A DNA stretch of 64,000 nt, taken from assembly GCA_022592445.1 (NCBI GenBank), contig JABYQR010000147.1, positions 1 to 64,000 on the forward strand. Reading direction: 5' to 3'. Both the position numbers and the translations under genes were made by a program. Shown piece by piece: positions 24,601 to 36,610 of this stretch. A model generated the notes under the pieces. The model had not been told where the DNA came from. It did no database searches and saw nothing but the letters and a program-made list of their open reading frames with translations. The DNA is from Cytidiella melzeri (taxonomy: Eukaryota > Basidiomycota > Agaricomycetes > Polyporales > Irpicaceae). Every line of letters begins with the position of its first letter. Positions within the stretch are counted from its first letter, which is position 1.

Positions 24601-25391
24601 GCGTCAGCACGCAGATCGCTGCTTTGCGCAACCTGCTTCTTGGTCATGGACAGAGTCATCTCGGCCAATGGTTCAAGAACGTCGCTGAGGTAACGAAGGC
24701 ATGAACTCCTGTGTTCCGTTCTCCCTTTGACTGATTTGTATTACAAGGGGAAAATGCCGTTAGTAATCAATGTCGAGAGCGCAGACATCATCGCGACGCT
24801 CATTCACCTCAAATGTGAAGTCGAAGAAGCAGTTGGCTCCTCTCTGAAATTCGTTTTCGCGGGTGCAAGCGAGGCTCATCTCATAGCCGCTGAAATTGGC
24901 CAGGCTGGCGCAGGAGTTATTCTTACTCCTTTCCATGCGTTTCCCTCGCGGTGGGAACAGAGACGCATGTCAGTATTGAGAATTGATGACAGATGCTTCT
25001 TCTTATTGCTTTCCATATTGCAGTCTTCCTGGACCACCCCTTACCGCGGAAAGTGCGGTGACAACATTGTTGGCCCATAACGTGACAGTTGCGCTGGGTC
25101 GGAAGATTGCATCGGACGCCAGATATGCCAGACTAGACGCAGCTTGGGTACGTCTTTGTTTTCTTCGCCATACGTTTGTTAAACATGTCATAGGCCGCAC
25201 TCGAGGCAGGAGGATCAATTTCACGCAAAGACGCTCTTGCTCTGGTCACCTCGAATTTGGAAAAGCTTCTCGGCATCCCGTCCGAGGACGACGCAGACCT
25301 TGTCGCAACTGTCGGTGGTGGATTGTCTGACTACTCTAGCAAAGTTGTCGCTGTGATCTCCTCGCGCAGAGGGCTCGTGGACATGATCTAA
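21629..25391 (+). CDS. Membrane-anchored two-half amidohydrolase, paralog AH1
   Basis: This is a spliced protein of roughly 940 residues (estimate). Residues about 29-48 form one hydrophobic segment (IWRVVVVALLVVAGVQW) after a basic Arg-rich stretch, predicting a type II membrane anchor. The first half is a complete metal-dependent amidohydrolase: NATIWTG and GDILLHNG sandwich strands, IVDMHSHLAV (HxH), VHTHCYE, FHHAHET, SDHPVLDS and GYDADVVLWDSHPLALGA. The second half repeats the plan (VVFTNVSDVV, GPGLITFGSPLGL, GASEAHLI, DLVATVGGG) without the metal ligands. There are about 18 short introns, including one GC-AG intron (23662-23717) and a 12-base exon (23718-23729). It ends at TAA 25389-25391. 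The substrate is unknown; automatic pipelines may label such proteins imidazolonepropionase-like or CE9. Confidence 0.85.
22714..22736 (+). other. 23-base exon of AH1 equal to two fused microexons
   Basis: This exon encodes (K)HACGENP. In AH2 and AH3 the same residues are encoded by separate exons of 11 and 12 bases with an intron between them. Confidence 0.8.
23662..23717 (+). other. GC-AG intron of AH1
   Basis: The donor is GAAG|gcgagt and the acceptor is tcatag. The same position has a GT donor in AH2 (GAAG|gtgtgt) and AH3 (GCTG|gtgaga). There is no usable GT near the AH1 site. Confidence 0.82.
23718..23729 (+). other. 12-base microexon, AH1
   Basis: 'GGTACGACGCAG' encodes the Gly-Tyr-Asp-Ala part of the GYDAD motif that closes the amidohydrolase half. 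The same 12-base exon occurs in AH2 and AH3. Confidence 0.85.
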
Positions 25392-25521
25392 ACTACATAT
25401 ATATATATCACGTTGTGGGAAGTTCTGGCTATATCGTCACAGTCGAATGTTGCACAGCGAAGAAGACCAACACACAATCAGGGAAATGTCAGGTACATGA
25501 GAAATTGGTGCTGTTCAGAAT

Positions 25522-28475
25522 CTATGGGCCTGATTTGCGAAGACGCAGAGCAAAAGAGTCATTAAGCATCTCTGGTATATAGGTCGTAATCCTGTTGAAA
25601 GCTTTGATCAGGAGTTTAATGGGCTGTGATTCCTCTAGAAGGTTGCGATGTAATCGTTAGTGTCCCCCTGGCTTACGCTTCCAAACGACGAAGACAGACC
25701 TGCATCGTGCAACAGGCCGTGCTTTTTCAACACCTTCGTGTTGGCGAAAAGGCGGTGGCCGCTGGGCAAGAATACCGCCGAACGCTATTAAACCAATTAT
25801 ATCATTAGCAGAGGGGCGAAGGGCAGTATTGTACGCACATCGTAGTACCAGACGCGCAGCTCCGGGTTTTCTGGAGTCGACGGCACGTTATAATTTCCGA
25901 CAACCTGTATGATACCTTTAACAAAGCGCATCAAGCTAATCGCTGTAGGGTGAGGACGGCCCATCAGCAGCTGTTCTCAGCGAGGTTGGCCAAGAGACCC
26001 ACTTCGATTGTTCAAGAGATGCATCAACGTCTGGCAACCGGGTCCGTGCCCAATCAGAACAATTTTTCGAGCTTCAGTAAGTCTGAAGAAACAGCTTCAT
26101 CAACTACTGTTAGTCTAACGTAGGGAGCACCCACTGGATGTAGTTATCCCATAGGTACACTATAAGTTCGGCTGAGTAGTCGTGCTTTGACGTCTTGCCC
26201 TTCATCTGATGCTGAAGTTAGCGTAAGCAGCAGAACTGACGACCGAGTGCCGCCCTTACTGCCGAAGTTTGGAAAGGCTTAGGGTACACATTAACGTCCA
26301 GTAAAGCATACCCCTGCTGCGTTATCCAATCAATCATCTTCTTCGAGTAGTCCACCTGCATTTATGCATTGATATCGACTGCTTCGTGAATTAATATGAC
26401 CTACCAAGTATGAATGCTCCATGTGAAGATCACATGTCAGAGCAGAGCCCAGCTCTGCTCGTAAGTTTCCACTGCCAAACACGTAAACACCATATGAGCT
26501 GATAATAATCACTTCACTTACAATTCGTGAACGAAGACCACCAGGATCTCGTTGGTCATTATATCCGCTCTGTCGATACATGAGATGTGGCGTATAATAT
26601 ATCGAATTTAGCTTACGTGCACGTAACCTGAGAAGAAAATCTATCTTCCAGTGCCGGGGCGACAAAGGGGACCTGCAACATATCATATGTTCTGAAGAGG
26701 TAGTCCTGCCGGTGTGCTTTAAGCAGCTCTGCAACACAAAGCAAATGAACTCATCGTTCTTCACTGGTACCTGCTAATAAAAACTCACCGGGGATAGAGA
26801 ACGAAATCTCTTCAATGTCTATACAAGATACATGAGCTTATTGGCGCAGATGCAAGGATACTGCAACGACCTTCACGAGGCTCCAGTTTCTTCGGATTCA
26901 GACTCTTCCACCACTGGCTTTGGTGCATCGCTACCTGGAACACTGTTTCTGTAGCTTCGACTGAGGCAATCATCGGCTCCAGCTGTGGGGGAGCCTCTCC
27001 GAGCAGGACCTTCGCCACAGCTAGACTGGATGTTGAGATCGCATCCAGACTATAACCTCCCTAGCATGAGCAACTGATGATTAGTAGTGATATGTGATGA
27101 TAGTGCTGTTCCCATGCTGACCTCTAGGGCGACTACCAATTTGCCATTTGCTAGCCCAGATAACATGTGAGTCATGTGGGCATACCCTTCGGGCGTCACA
27201 TCGCACTCTCCAAGGTCGTCTCCCCGAGCAGCATCGAAGCCTGCGGAAACTACATAGAGAAACGGTCACTTGATCAAAAACGAATTGACATAGAAAAGGG
27301 AGGCTCACTGATAACTAGTTCTGGTGCAAACTCCATAGCAATCGGCATGATTACATGCTGGAAAGCGTGGAGATAGTCTGCATCTCCCATGCCAGCGTTT
27401 GGCCAGGGTATATTGACGGAACTGTGGCCATAAAGATAACTGTCGAGTTCTGACATGTATTTCACAATTATTGAGACTCACAAGCCTTGTCCTGGGCCGT
27501 CACCACAAGAGGTCATACTTCCGAACGGTCCATTCGGATAATACGTGCCGTTCTCATAACGATGCAGGGAGATATAGAGGACGGTGGGATCGTCGTAGAA
27601 CGCACGTTGAGTACCGTTTCCTGGTGTATGCGGTGAGCACCTGTTCTGATATACTGATACAATACTAACCATGATGAACGTCCCTGATTCCCACGCGGTG
27701 GTGTTAGCAAGCTAGACATGTTTTTGTGAAAGAACGTACCAGTCGAGGATCAAGATCCTCTTAATGGGAGTTAGATGCTGCACTACCTTGGCAGCAACTG
27801 CGACGTTGTTGAAGAAGCAGAACCCCATATGCTCGTCAGGTTCAGAATGGTGTCCTGGGGGACGGACCATGGCAAACGTTTTATTCATTGAACCCCGTGC
27901 GACTGCGAGAGTGGCTTCGATGACGCCGCCGCAACTGAGCTTCGCGCAGTACGGCGTTCGCGGGTTGACGTACAGCGACAGATCTGTATAGTATGCCGCA
28001 CTGTCGAATATATCCTGCTCCGACATTGCTACCGGGATTTCTGGTGAGCGGCAGCAGTAAAAGAAAGCTGGAAAGTCTTACCAGCAATAGCCATGACTTT
28101 GTCCCAGAGGGTCTGGCTGTGTACTAGCAAGACTTCTTTGCGTTCCACTTCGCGGATTGGTATTCGCTTCATGTTGGTGAGTACGCTTGCGCTTGCGAGG
28201 GCGCTGTATACGCGAGTAAGACGCTCCGGTTGCTCGGGATGGCCATCGGGTGCGAGGCACGTGTGCATGAGCATTCTGTCATCGTAGACATAGCCTACTC
28301 TGGGTTCTGTCTGCCTTTGCCGCTTAGCGGGTACTGAGGATGCACGTCGACCCTCTGAGTGCGGACGCTGCTTGCTTGTGTATGAGACGGGCTTCTCATG
28401 CTGGGGGAAGTCTATGTCCATACTAATCTCTGGCGGTTCGCCATTTGTTGTCAGCTCCGTTTGGAGGTGAGACAT
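25522..28475 (-). CDS. HDA1: Class II histone deacetylase with C-terminal Arb2 domain
   Basis: Hda1-type enzymes remove acetyl groups from histones in the nucleus and act in gene repression. The start [19 protein letters not shown] is followed by [14 protein letters not shown]. The catalytic domain shows [47 protein letters not shown] and GGYSLDAIS. After about residue 480 an Arb2-like domain follows, with [37 protein letters not shown] and [10 protein letters not shown], the lipase-like nucleophile-elbow region. Splicing near 25633-25697 joins HDAE to [12 protein letters not shown], and the stop is TAG 25524-25522. It is convergent with AH1 and divergent from the four-TM gene. Many introns were placed by eye. 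Confidence 0.9.
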
Positions 28476-28859
28476 AGTTCCACTGCGTCGAGAGAGGGGA
28501 GAGTGTCCCTTGTGGTGAGTGGCGAGCCCATTGACCGAACTGTAGTACACTCACCTGTTACTGGCCCGAGAGGTGAGCAAGAGATGTGACAGCACGTCAC
28601 GGGCGTCACAAACAGAAACAAAGGCGGACTTTCATTTTGAGGTATCGCGGAGTTCAATTTAGTAAGACTTCCTGAAACGGTAGGCGTGACCGTGGGTAAG
28701 TCACAACATGGAAGCTGATACGGTCAGATTGGCATTTAAATTCGCTCTGGTGAATTGTCTGAGAGTTATTGTCATGCTCTCACCGCCTCACTCTCCGAGT
28801 TGCCCAGCCACTACAAAAGTCCGCAGTCGGGGCAATTTGCGTGGCAAATCATCCTCACC
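28476..28859. promoter_or_regulatory. Divergent promoter region, HDA1 / four-TM protein
   Basis: This 384-base interval lies between divergent starts. It holds 'gtgacagcacgtcacgggcgtcac' spread over about 28587-28610, a cluster of GTCAC motifs in both orientations. No coding sequence is seen. Confidence 0.5.
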
Positions 28860-29813
28860 ATGCCCACGCAGAGAGAAAGAACAAAACGAGTCGGCCACGC
28901 TACTAAGGAGTTCTTCATAGGCGGAAAGCATCTATGCTGCTGCATTCCCACACGGTTCGGGGTCATATTGGGGTCGCTGTTGATGTTCTTGGTCTCTGGG
29001 GCCCTAGCCGTCGTCCTGTGGTTTGAGGTTTCCAGTAAGTATAGCCCACGTCCTAGCGTTGCATTGCGTCTTACGTGCATTATCTTGCAGCCGAGCAAAA
29101 CATGTCATTCTCTTCGACTGCACGCACGTATGTCACACTGGGAGGACTGTTAGAGACCTTAGTATGCCTCGTCTCCGTCATCGGGTATGTCCCAGCTTTA
29201 GTTTTTCTGCGCCTTAAGATCATGACTCACGACAATCAGGTTCATAGGGGGAATCGTCCGCAAGCAATTGTTTATCACCATCTATGCCTACTTCCTCTAC
29301 TCTCACTTCTTGATAAATCTTGGTGCTGGAACATACCTGCTGTGGCTTATTAACCATACGGCGGATGTTGATATCACCGTGGCATGCGAACGGACCATCA
29401 AGGATCCTGGCACACAGGCAGATTGCTCAAAGCTATTGAACGATTTCCGCGGTGTTTTCAATGGCCTTATTGTCTTTACCCTGCTCATAGAGCTCTGTAC
29501 GCCCTGTCCAGTTTTCGATTTATTCTCATCGCGCTGACTGCTGTGGTCAATAGATGGGACACTCATCGTCACACGATATATGAGGCAGCTGAAGACAGAA
29601 AAGAGGGTTGCGAACTTTGCTGCCGACGAGTTCCGCCTGAGACCACATTACTACACAAGTCTGGAAGATGACGATCGCGAAAACTCTCCCTTTGATTCTT
29701 CGTATCGTCCGCCGTCACTTTCCCGTTTCTCTGCCACCCATTTTCCCGTTATGCCGGAGGGCTATACGCCGCCAAGCCCGGAACACAAGAAGGGAACCTA
29801 CAGCAACGAATAA
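28860..29813 (+). CDS. Four-TM membrane protein of unknown function
   Basis: I do not recognise the family. Four hydrophobic segments are visible: FGVILGSLLMFLVSGALAVV, YVTLGGLLETLVCLVSVIG, LFITIYAYFLYSHFLINLG and GVFNGLIVFTLLIEL. A Cys triplet (HLCCCIP) precedes the first and could be palmitoylated. The loop between TM3 and TM4 has two cysteines (VACERT, ADCSKLL). The C-terminal tail is about 80 residues and Ser/Pro-rich (SYRPPSLSRF, EGYTPPSPEHK). Introns are 29035-29090, one after VSVIG and one after LLIEL. The start ATG follows 'cctcacc' and gives a basic N-terminus. It lies between AH1/HDA1 and AH2. Confidence 0.75.
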
Positions 29814-30321
29814 CTGATTTTTGAGCTGTGAGCGACATAGCGTGGGGCTGCGCTCTTATCTGCTGTAGCTGTACTCATTTCTGATAGACCTCGGACATCA
29901 ACGGTCTGTAGCTGTTGTCATCCTTATACCTTGGACATTTGTAGCCTTGTCTGTCAGGACAATATACCTTACTGTCCCAGGAACAAACGAACGTGGTCAT
30001 GTTCGAACTGCATGAGCAAACCTGCGGCAGGGATTCGTGCAACAGGGAATAAAAGCGTCTATGTAATAGCATCGCATGAATGAGAACGAGAATACAATGT
30101 TTGGAGGGTTTGATCTGAAATCTAATTTGGCGGGAAGCACACGGTCCGCCAAACACGCTCACGTCCACTCTCACTTCGCGTGTAACCTGCTCTGCAACCG
30201 CGCTCTGCAGCGTAAGGCCATCGCACAGCAGCCTCCACCCCCTTCGTCGTCGTGCCAAAAACCTCAACAACAACGGGTGGGGAACTGTGTAGCTACTCTA
30301 TCATACACCCAGGACGTCCCG
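29814..30321. other. Intergenic region upstream of AH2
   Basis: This 508-base stretch separates the four-TM gene from AH2. The AH2 reading frame is open upstream to 30076, but AH1 and AH3 align only from the membrane-anchor region, so I place the AH2 start at 30322 and treat this as promoter and 5' UTR. Confidence 0.5.
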
Positions 30322-33300
30322 ATGGAAAAGGCTTTGCCTCGTCCTATCGCAGTCGCGTCGCGACCAGGGACTAGGAACCTCACCGCCCGCAGAACTCTGC
30401 TAGGCCTGATACCTGCCGTTGCATGCTTCCTTGGTATCTGGTATGGCTTTGCATTTGGCCAGGGTATCAAATTTTGGGAATCCTACAGAATCAACCGACT
30501 CTCGCCTCAAGTGGCTGCTGCCCTCTCCCGCTGTGCGAACCTTTATGACAAGCCTGGTCCTCCCCCTAATTTCTCGAAGCGAACACATTCGGACAGGTTT
30601 GTTCCTGGCACGAAACCAGTGTTGGTAAAGAACGCAAAAATCTGGTCGGGAGACAAGAATGGCACGGAGATCATCTATTCGGACATTCTACTGGATAAGG
30701 GGATTATAAAGGGCATTGGCCGCACAGCCTCACAATTGCTGAAGAACATGAAGGAAGAGTACGATGTCATTGACGCGAAAAATGCTTGGGTAACACCAGG
30801 GTACGCCATGCCACTATAGACCCTGATGATGCATCGTCCTCAAATGTCGTCTAGCATCGTGGACCTGCACTCTCACATAGGAGTTGGCCCAAGCCCCGCT
30901 CTCGACGGTGCAGATGATGGTAACTCAATTTTTGGGCTCACTCAGCCTTGGCTACGCGTTGTGGACGGGCTGAACACACATGACGATTCCTTTGCTCTTT
31001 CTATCGCTGGAGGAGTGACTACAGCCCTCGTACTGCCAGGATCTCTCAACTCTATTGGTAATGCACTCGTCACATGGATGGATGCTAAGTGCTGATGCTC
31101 ATTGCAACACAGGCGGACAAGGGATCACCATCAAGCTGCGCAAGACTGCTGAGAGATCTCCTACAGCCATGCTTCTTGAGGCACCACACCAGTTAAACAG
31201 CTCCTTTCCCAAGCTTAGTGGCCCTCCCAGGTGGCGACAGATGAAGTAAGTGCTCGCACGTTTGCCTCTTTGACCCTTTCTAATTGGATGTATCAGGCAT
31301 GCTTGCGGTACGTAAATTTCTTGTGAAGTTTCAATGTTTTCAACGCTCTCCAAACGTGCTCACCTATAGGCGAAAACCCAAGTGAGGACTGCTTTTATGA
31401 CCGTTACGCGCGGTATTGACGCTCATCTCAGATTCATATTATGGCACAACTCGCATGGACACTCTTTGGGCATTTCGCAACGCGTTCGTTCGGAGCCATA
31501 TTCAGTCAGTGAGAGTGCTTACACTCCTGCGTTCTCAGATACAACACAGCTCGCAAAATAAAGCAAGCACAAGATGCTTATTGCGCAAAAGTAGAGGCAG
31601 GCAAATTTGACGAAGTCGTCGACACACCTTATCCCGACGATTTGCAATGGGAAGCTCTCGTGGACGTTCTCAGAGGTCGTGTCAAGGTGCGACCTGGTAA
31701 TTACGCGCGCATCCTTGATATTTTTACATGTGATCCTAGGTTCAAGTTCATTGCTACGAGACGGTCGACTTCGATGACATCGTCAGGGTAAGTTCTGGTC
31801 AATGTGCACACAAATTCAGTTCTCAACTTGCCGAATAGCTTTCTAACGAGTTCGAATTCCCAATTGCTGCTTTTCATCACGCGCACGAGGCTTACCTTGT
31901 CCCTGACGTCCTTAAACGCGCGTACGGTAATTATCACCGTCCCACACATTCGAGACGCTGCGTCTGATGTTCCTTCTGCAGATCACCCCCCTGCAGTGGC
32001 GATGTTTGCAACAAACGCGAGGTAGACTATTTTCGTATGCCGTACCGTTTCTTATTGACCGCCATGTCAGGTATAAGCGAGAGGCATACCGCGGGTCCGA
32101 GTTCGCCCCTCGTATCCTTGCTGAACATGGTATCAAGGTTGTCATGAAGGTGGGCAGTGCTTGGATGAATGTATGAACAGACTACTGAGATGAGATGAAA
32201 TTCCTATCGTCAGAGTGACCATCCGGTCTTGGACTCTAGATACCTACTCTTCGAAGCTCAGCAGGCGTATCTGTATGGTCTGCCGGAAAACCTTGCTCTA
32301 GCATCCGTTACGAGGTATTTTGAGGAGCCCGATGAGAATGGTATGTTCACTGACGGGGGTTTAGTACTCCGGCATCGGTTATGGGTATGGAGCATCGCGT
32401 CGGTTACATTAAGGAAGGTGTGTACAGTTCTCCTTCAGATATTCATCTCCTTACATGCTATCTTAGGGTATGATGCAGGTACGTTCTTGAAAACATGATA
32501 CCTATGCGAGAACAGACATCAAACATTCTTTAGACTTGGTTATTTGGGACAGTCACCCGCTTGCGCTTGGTGCCACACCGACGCAAGTATTCATTGATGG
32601 GATACCCCAACTGGCAAAGGCGTATAGCACGCGCAAGCCAGACGTCTTCCAACGCACTCCAGATGTTCCTAATTACGACAAAGAAGCCAAAGCAGCGGTT
32701 GAGTACGAGGGGCTGCCTCCACTCAGACCCAAAAGGGCGAAGGCGGATGTTGTGCTTTTCACCAACGTTCGCAGTACTTTCACGCGTGCAGGCGATGATG
32801 TTCAGCAGTCGTTCATGGCGACAAATGGCGAACCTGGAGTTGTAGTCGTGATGAACGGTAAAATCGTCTGCTTGGGCACTGAACTTAGCTGCCGTGCGTC
32901 AGCCATGGCGAACGACGCAGAAATTGTTGACCTTCAAGGCGGTTCTATCGCTCCTGGCCTGACCACGTTCGGCTCTCCAATAGGTCTAGTTGAAATCGAT
33001 GCTGAGTCCTCTACAAGCGACGGGCTCGTTTTCGACCCATTATCTCAAAGGCTGCCGTCCATTTTAGGTGGCGACGCAGCTATGGTCCGCGCCGTGGACG
33101 GGTTGATATTTGGAACCCGCGATGCACTATACGCGTACCACGCTGGTGTTACAACCGCTATTACCGCGCCGGTCGGCGGTGGATTTTACGGAGGTTTGAG
33201 TACTACGTTCTCCACTGGTGCAATGAACAAGCTCGACAAAGAAGCTGTCATTCAAGAAGTTAACGCAGTGCACGTCACTATTCGCCATTTCGATCGTGGA

Positions 33301-34104
33301 CCCTCTATCAGCACCCAGGTCGGCGCTCTTTGGAGGCTGTTGGTCCACCCGCCACAGGGCCATGCTGGAGAATATTTCAAGGCAGTCGCCGATGTAAGTG
33401 GCCATATTGGCTCAACAACATTGTTTACTTAATTTGTACGCTCATCAGGGTCGAGTGACACTGGTAGTCAATACTGATAGCGCAGACATCATAGCTACAC
33501 TTGTGCTACTCAAGAAGGAGATAGAGACCCTCAAGGGCCACTCTATCAGCCTCACTATCACGGGTGGTCTCGAGGCCCACTTGATTGCAAAAGAGCTTGG
33601 GGAGGCCAAAATTGGTGTCGTGCAAGGAACAGCAAGGCCTTTCCCAACAATATGGGAGCGTAGACGAATGTAAGGGCTCATCACTCCCAAAAATCGGCCA
33701 GAATGTTGAATAGGGCTTCTTAGCTTGCCTGGACATCCGCTGTCCCAGGAAAGCTCCATTGAGGTACTACTCAAGCACAACGTCACGGTCGGTGTGGCTA
33801 TTGAAGAAGCATGGCAGGCTCGCAATTCTCGCTTTGACATTGCCTGGGTAAGTCTGATATCTTCATGAGGACCTGCTCTTCCTCATAGCCATCTCTCCAG
33901 CTGGCTCTGGACGCCGGTGGCCGAATTTCCAAGACTCAAGCTATCTCCATGGGATCCACGAACGTCGCCAAGCTGCTTGGTGGCAAGGTCGAGATAGCGA
34001 ATGACCACGATCTTGTCGCCACAGAGGGCGGTGACCTGCTCGACTTCTCCAGTAAGGTCAGGGCTGTTATTTCACCGAGACGCGGTGTCGTAGACCTGCT
34101 GTAA
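30322..34104 (+). CDS. Membrane-anchored two-half amidohydrolase, paralog AH2
   Basis: This is the second paralog. The start MEKALPRPIAVASRPG precedes a hydrophobic anchor (LLGLIPAVACFLGIWYGFAF). The active half keeps KIWSGDKNG, IVDLHSHIGV, VQVHCYETVDFDDIV, FHHAHEAY, SDHPVLDSRY and GYDADLVIWDSHPLALGA. The second half reads APGLTTFGSPIGL (HxH lost), LVVNTDSADII (His replaced by Asn), GGLEAHLIAKE and DLVATEGGDLL, and ends GVVDLL at TAA 34102-34104. Exons of 11 (31297-31307), 12 (31370-31381) and 12 bases (32467-32478) are present. It lacks the intron that AH1 has before the ATIWTG strand and has a private intron at 32315-32364. An in-frame ATG at 30076 is possible but less likely. Confidence 0.85.
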
Positions 34105-34273
34105 GGTTCTCAGAGTGGTGTAGCTGTGCAGTTATCATCTCGTGTTATGTTTACGTGTTTTGTTACGTCAAAACCTTATTTAAACCGTCTTCAAGCACCA
34201 TTCATGAAAGCGACGAATAACAGTTTATTGCCAAAGTCCCTAGCATATGGTCCTCTACACAACTCTCCTAATC

Positions 34274-35019
34274 TTAAACAGATTCTGAATGAAACGCAAT
34301 GAGTACAGAGGGTATCGGACATAAGATGACGAAACACACGCTGAAGAAGGCTGTTGAGCTTGTTGACACGAGATGCGACACTAAGGTCAATCGACTTCTC
34401 CCCAAAGTCTACAATGAGACCGCCCAAAATCGACGGGTTCACCTGAGGCGATATACAGTCAATACAGGGACAGAATAAAGGAGGCCTGGCACACCTTGTT
34501 AACGACCTTCACCGTCTTCGCCGCCTGCGCAGCTTGGGACTGCTTGAGTGTGCCCTCGAGACGCGTCTGGGCATCCTTGGGCAAGGGAGCAGCAGAGGTG
34601 ATGGTAACCGTCAATTCTCCCTTGTGTACAGCCACTAGCTCGTTGAAGCCCTCAATGACACCCTCCGCCTCCGTCAGTCTCCCGTTCTCGGAGAGAACAG
34701 TGAACAGGTTTTTGGTTATATCCGAGATGGGAGCTTTCTTTGGGGTGGAGGACTCAGCCTGCTTGTACAGCACCTGGAGACCGGTCGCGCGGTCGCTCGA
34801 GGAAAGAGTGGGGTTGGAAACAAACGAGCTGAGCTCTGATGAGTTCTTGATGGTGGACGAAATAGCGTTGAGTTCGCTCTGGACCTTGTCAAGGTCGGCT
34901 GCTGACTTCTTGAGAGCAGCGGAGAAGACGGCGTTGGAGTATTTGAGTGCGATGGTGCTTGCCGCGCGACGCCCCATGCCAGCAGAGAGGGCGGATGTAC
35001 GGAGTGAAGTGCGCAACAT
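34274..35019 (-). CDS. ATP5: Mitochondrial F1Fo ATP synthase OSCP (subunit 5)
   Basis: OSCP links the F1 head to the peripheral stalk of ATP synthase in the inner mitochondrial membrane. The N-terminus MLRTSLRTSALSAGMGRRAA is Arg/Ser-rich without acids, as expected for a matrix-targeting peptide. LKYSNAVFSAALKKSA, GRLTEAEGVIEGFNELV and NPSILGGLIVDFGEKSIDLS are the family landmarks. Introns are 34443-34494 and 34285-34339. The second leaves a final exon of 11 bases (34274-34284), giving SLLQQSV and then TAA. The gene lies between AH2 and AH3, convergent with AH2. Confidence 0.95.
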
Positions 35020-36610
35020 CGTTATAGTAGGGGACGAGGACGATGTAGACGGTGTTCAACGCGCTCCTCTGTGTACGCACTGCCGGCAACTGCCGTGCGG
35101 GCAATTTCGGCTCGGCGAATAAAGTAATATTTTTTCGCACTGCATTCATACTTACGATAGGTTCGCATGCAACGATTTTTAGATGTACGCGCACCAGAAT
35201 TGCAAGTTGTGATACACGGGTCTATACCGAGGGGAACATGCTGCAAGGTGAGTCTGTAGTTAGCGGTGTCGATAAAACCAGGATGTTAACCAAACAAGAT
35301 GCAGTGTGCCAAGCCCAGGGACAGAGATTACTGCAGCAGCGAGCACAGGACTGTCGCGCAAGACAGGATATACAGGTGAAGATTATCTTTTGCATGTCAC
35401 AATGCCACTTACATGTCTGACAAGCAGAACTTCTCTAGTAGCAGCGGCTCGGACCACACGTTCGTGTCGTAATTCTTGAGACCGGTGTTTGGGACGCCGA
35501 AACAAAGGACTCTACAATGCTCACAGTGCGGCCGCGAGAAATGTATGTGAAACCAGTGCACGATTATCGTATTTATCGTGTCTCAGAAACATCCAAAATC
35601 AACAAGAGGTGACAATGATGCCAGTCGCTGGAAACGATAGATGGCTCACGGTGAGCTTAGGTTCGTTGATACGCTCACCCGACAGGTCTCACGAGGTGGA
35701 TCAACACTTGATTGAGGTCAATAATACACGCCACTGGCTGGTGAATTTCAGATAGGTGATGTGCTGGTAGACCCGACCCGTGCAGGCTGAAGCGGCGCGA
35801 TGAATCCTTGAAATATGGGAACGCACAGCTTTTCTTCTGGACCAAAGATACTGTCAGCCAGTCTAGAGCTGTGCTGGAGTGCTGGGTACCCTTGCACTCC
35901 AGTCGCCTTGTGGTGCACCTCCACTGGCTTGAGTGATCCTAGTATCAAGATTGATGGCCAAACCCAACACATCCGATCAACATGCGGTGGTTGCTGGAGA
36001 TGCAAAACTCGACGCTCGTACAGCTCGTATCACACACGACAAGTTGTGGACGACACAGAATTCCCAGGTTCCACCAAAGACTCATCTTCCCTTGGTCCTT
36101 CGCTCTGCTCTTAGCGATGTTCATGCTACGCGTGATCTAAGTCTTACAAGTTTCAGCCTTTAGCAATTGGACAATGTGAGCATACCGCCTTTGGAGGTGT
36201 GCTCGCAGATTTTCAGTGTTGCCACTGCTCTGCCGTCAATAGTGGCTGGCTGGAGAGGCGGCTGGAACTACTCCTGGGTTGGCAGGTGTGTACCATGTTC
36301 ACGAATTTATGTCTGACCCTGGCCGTGAATAGCGGTCAATTTCTTGCTTCTGCTGCGAAAGTGTAGACTACGTTTGATTTACTCCAGATCTGTTTTCCTT
36401 GGAACGACGTGTATACCATACTCTTAAAAAAGGCATCCTGCGCGTAGCACTTGCTGCGTCACGAACGCGTGACGTAACGCCGTCTCACGACGACTGAGTA
36501 TACACTGTGTTCGCACGCGTACTAGTCGTCGCCCAGCAGCAGCCATCTTCGACGGCTCAAGCACCGGTATACACCCAACTGACCTCCAAGCTTTATGTAC
36601 ATAGGAAGGA
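35020..36610. other. Gene-poor interval between ATP5 and AH3
   Basis: About 1.6 kb contains only short overlapping ORFs on both strands, none with recognisable motifs or consistent splice sites. It must hold the ATP5 promoter on the left and the AH3 promoter on the right. A CRE-like 'gtgacgtaac' occurs at about 36469-36478. A decayed gene cannot be excluded. Confidence 0.45.

Noticed and set aside
25600..25700. HDA1 ending at a TAG near 25640 after IATF
   Set aside because: The stop lies within an intron with an actaac branch point and ttctag acceptor; splicing yields a conserved tail ending at 25522.
30076..30321. AH2 start at the upstream in-frame ATG 30076
   Set aside because: The extra 82 residues have no counterpart in AH1 or AH3 and include His/Cys-rich low-complexity sequence; the anchor and conserved region begin after 30322.
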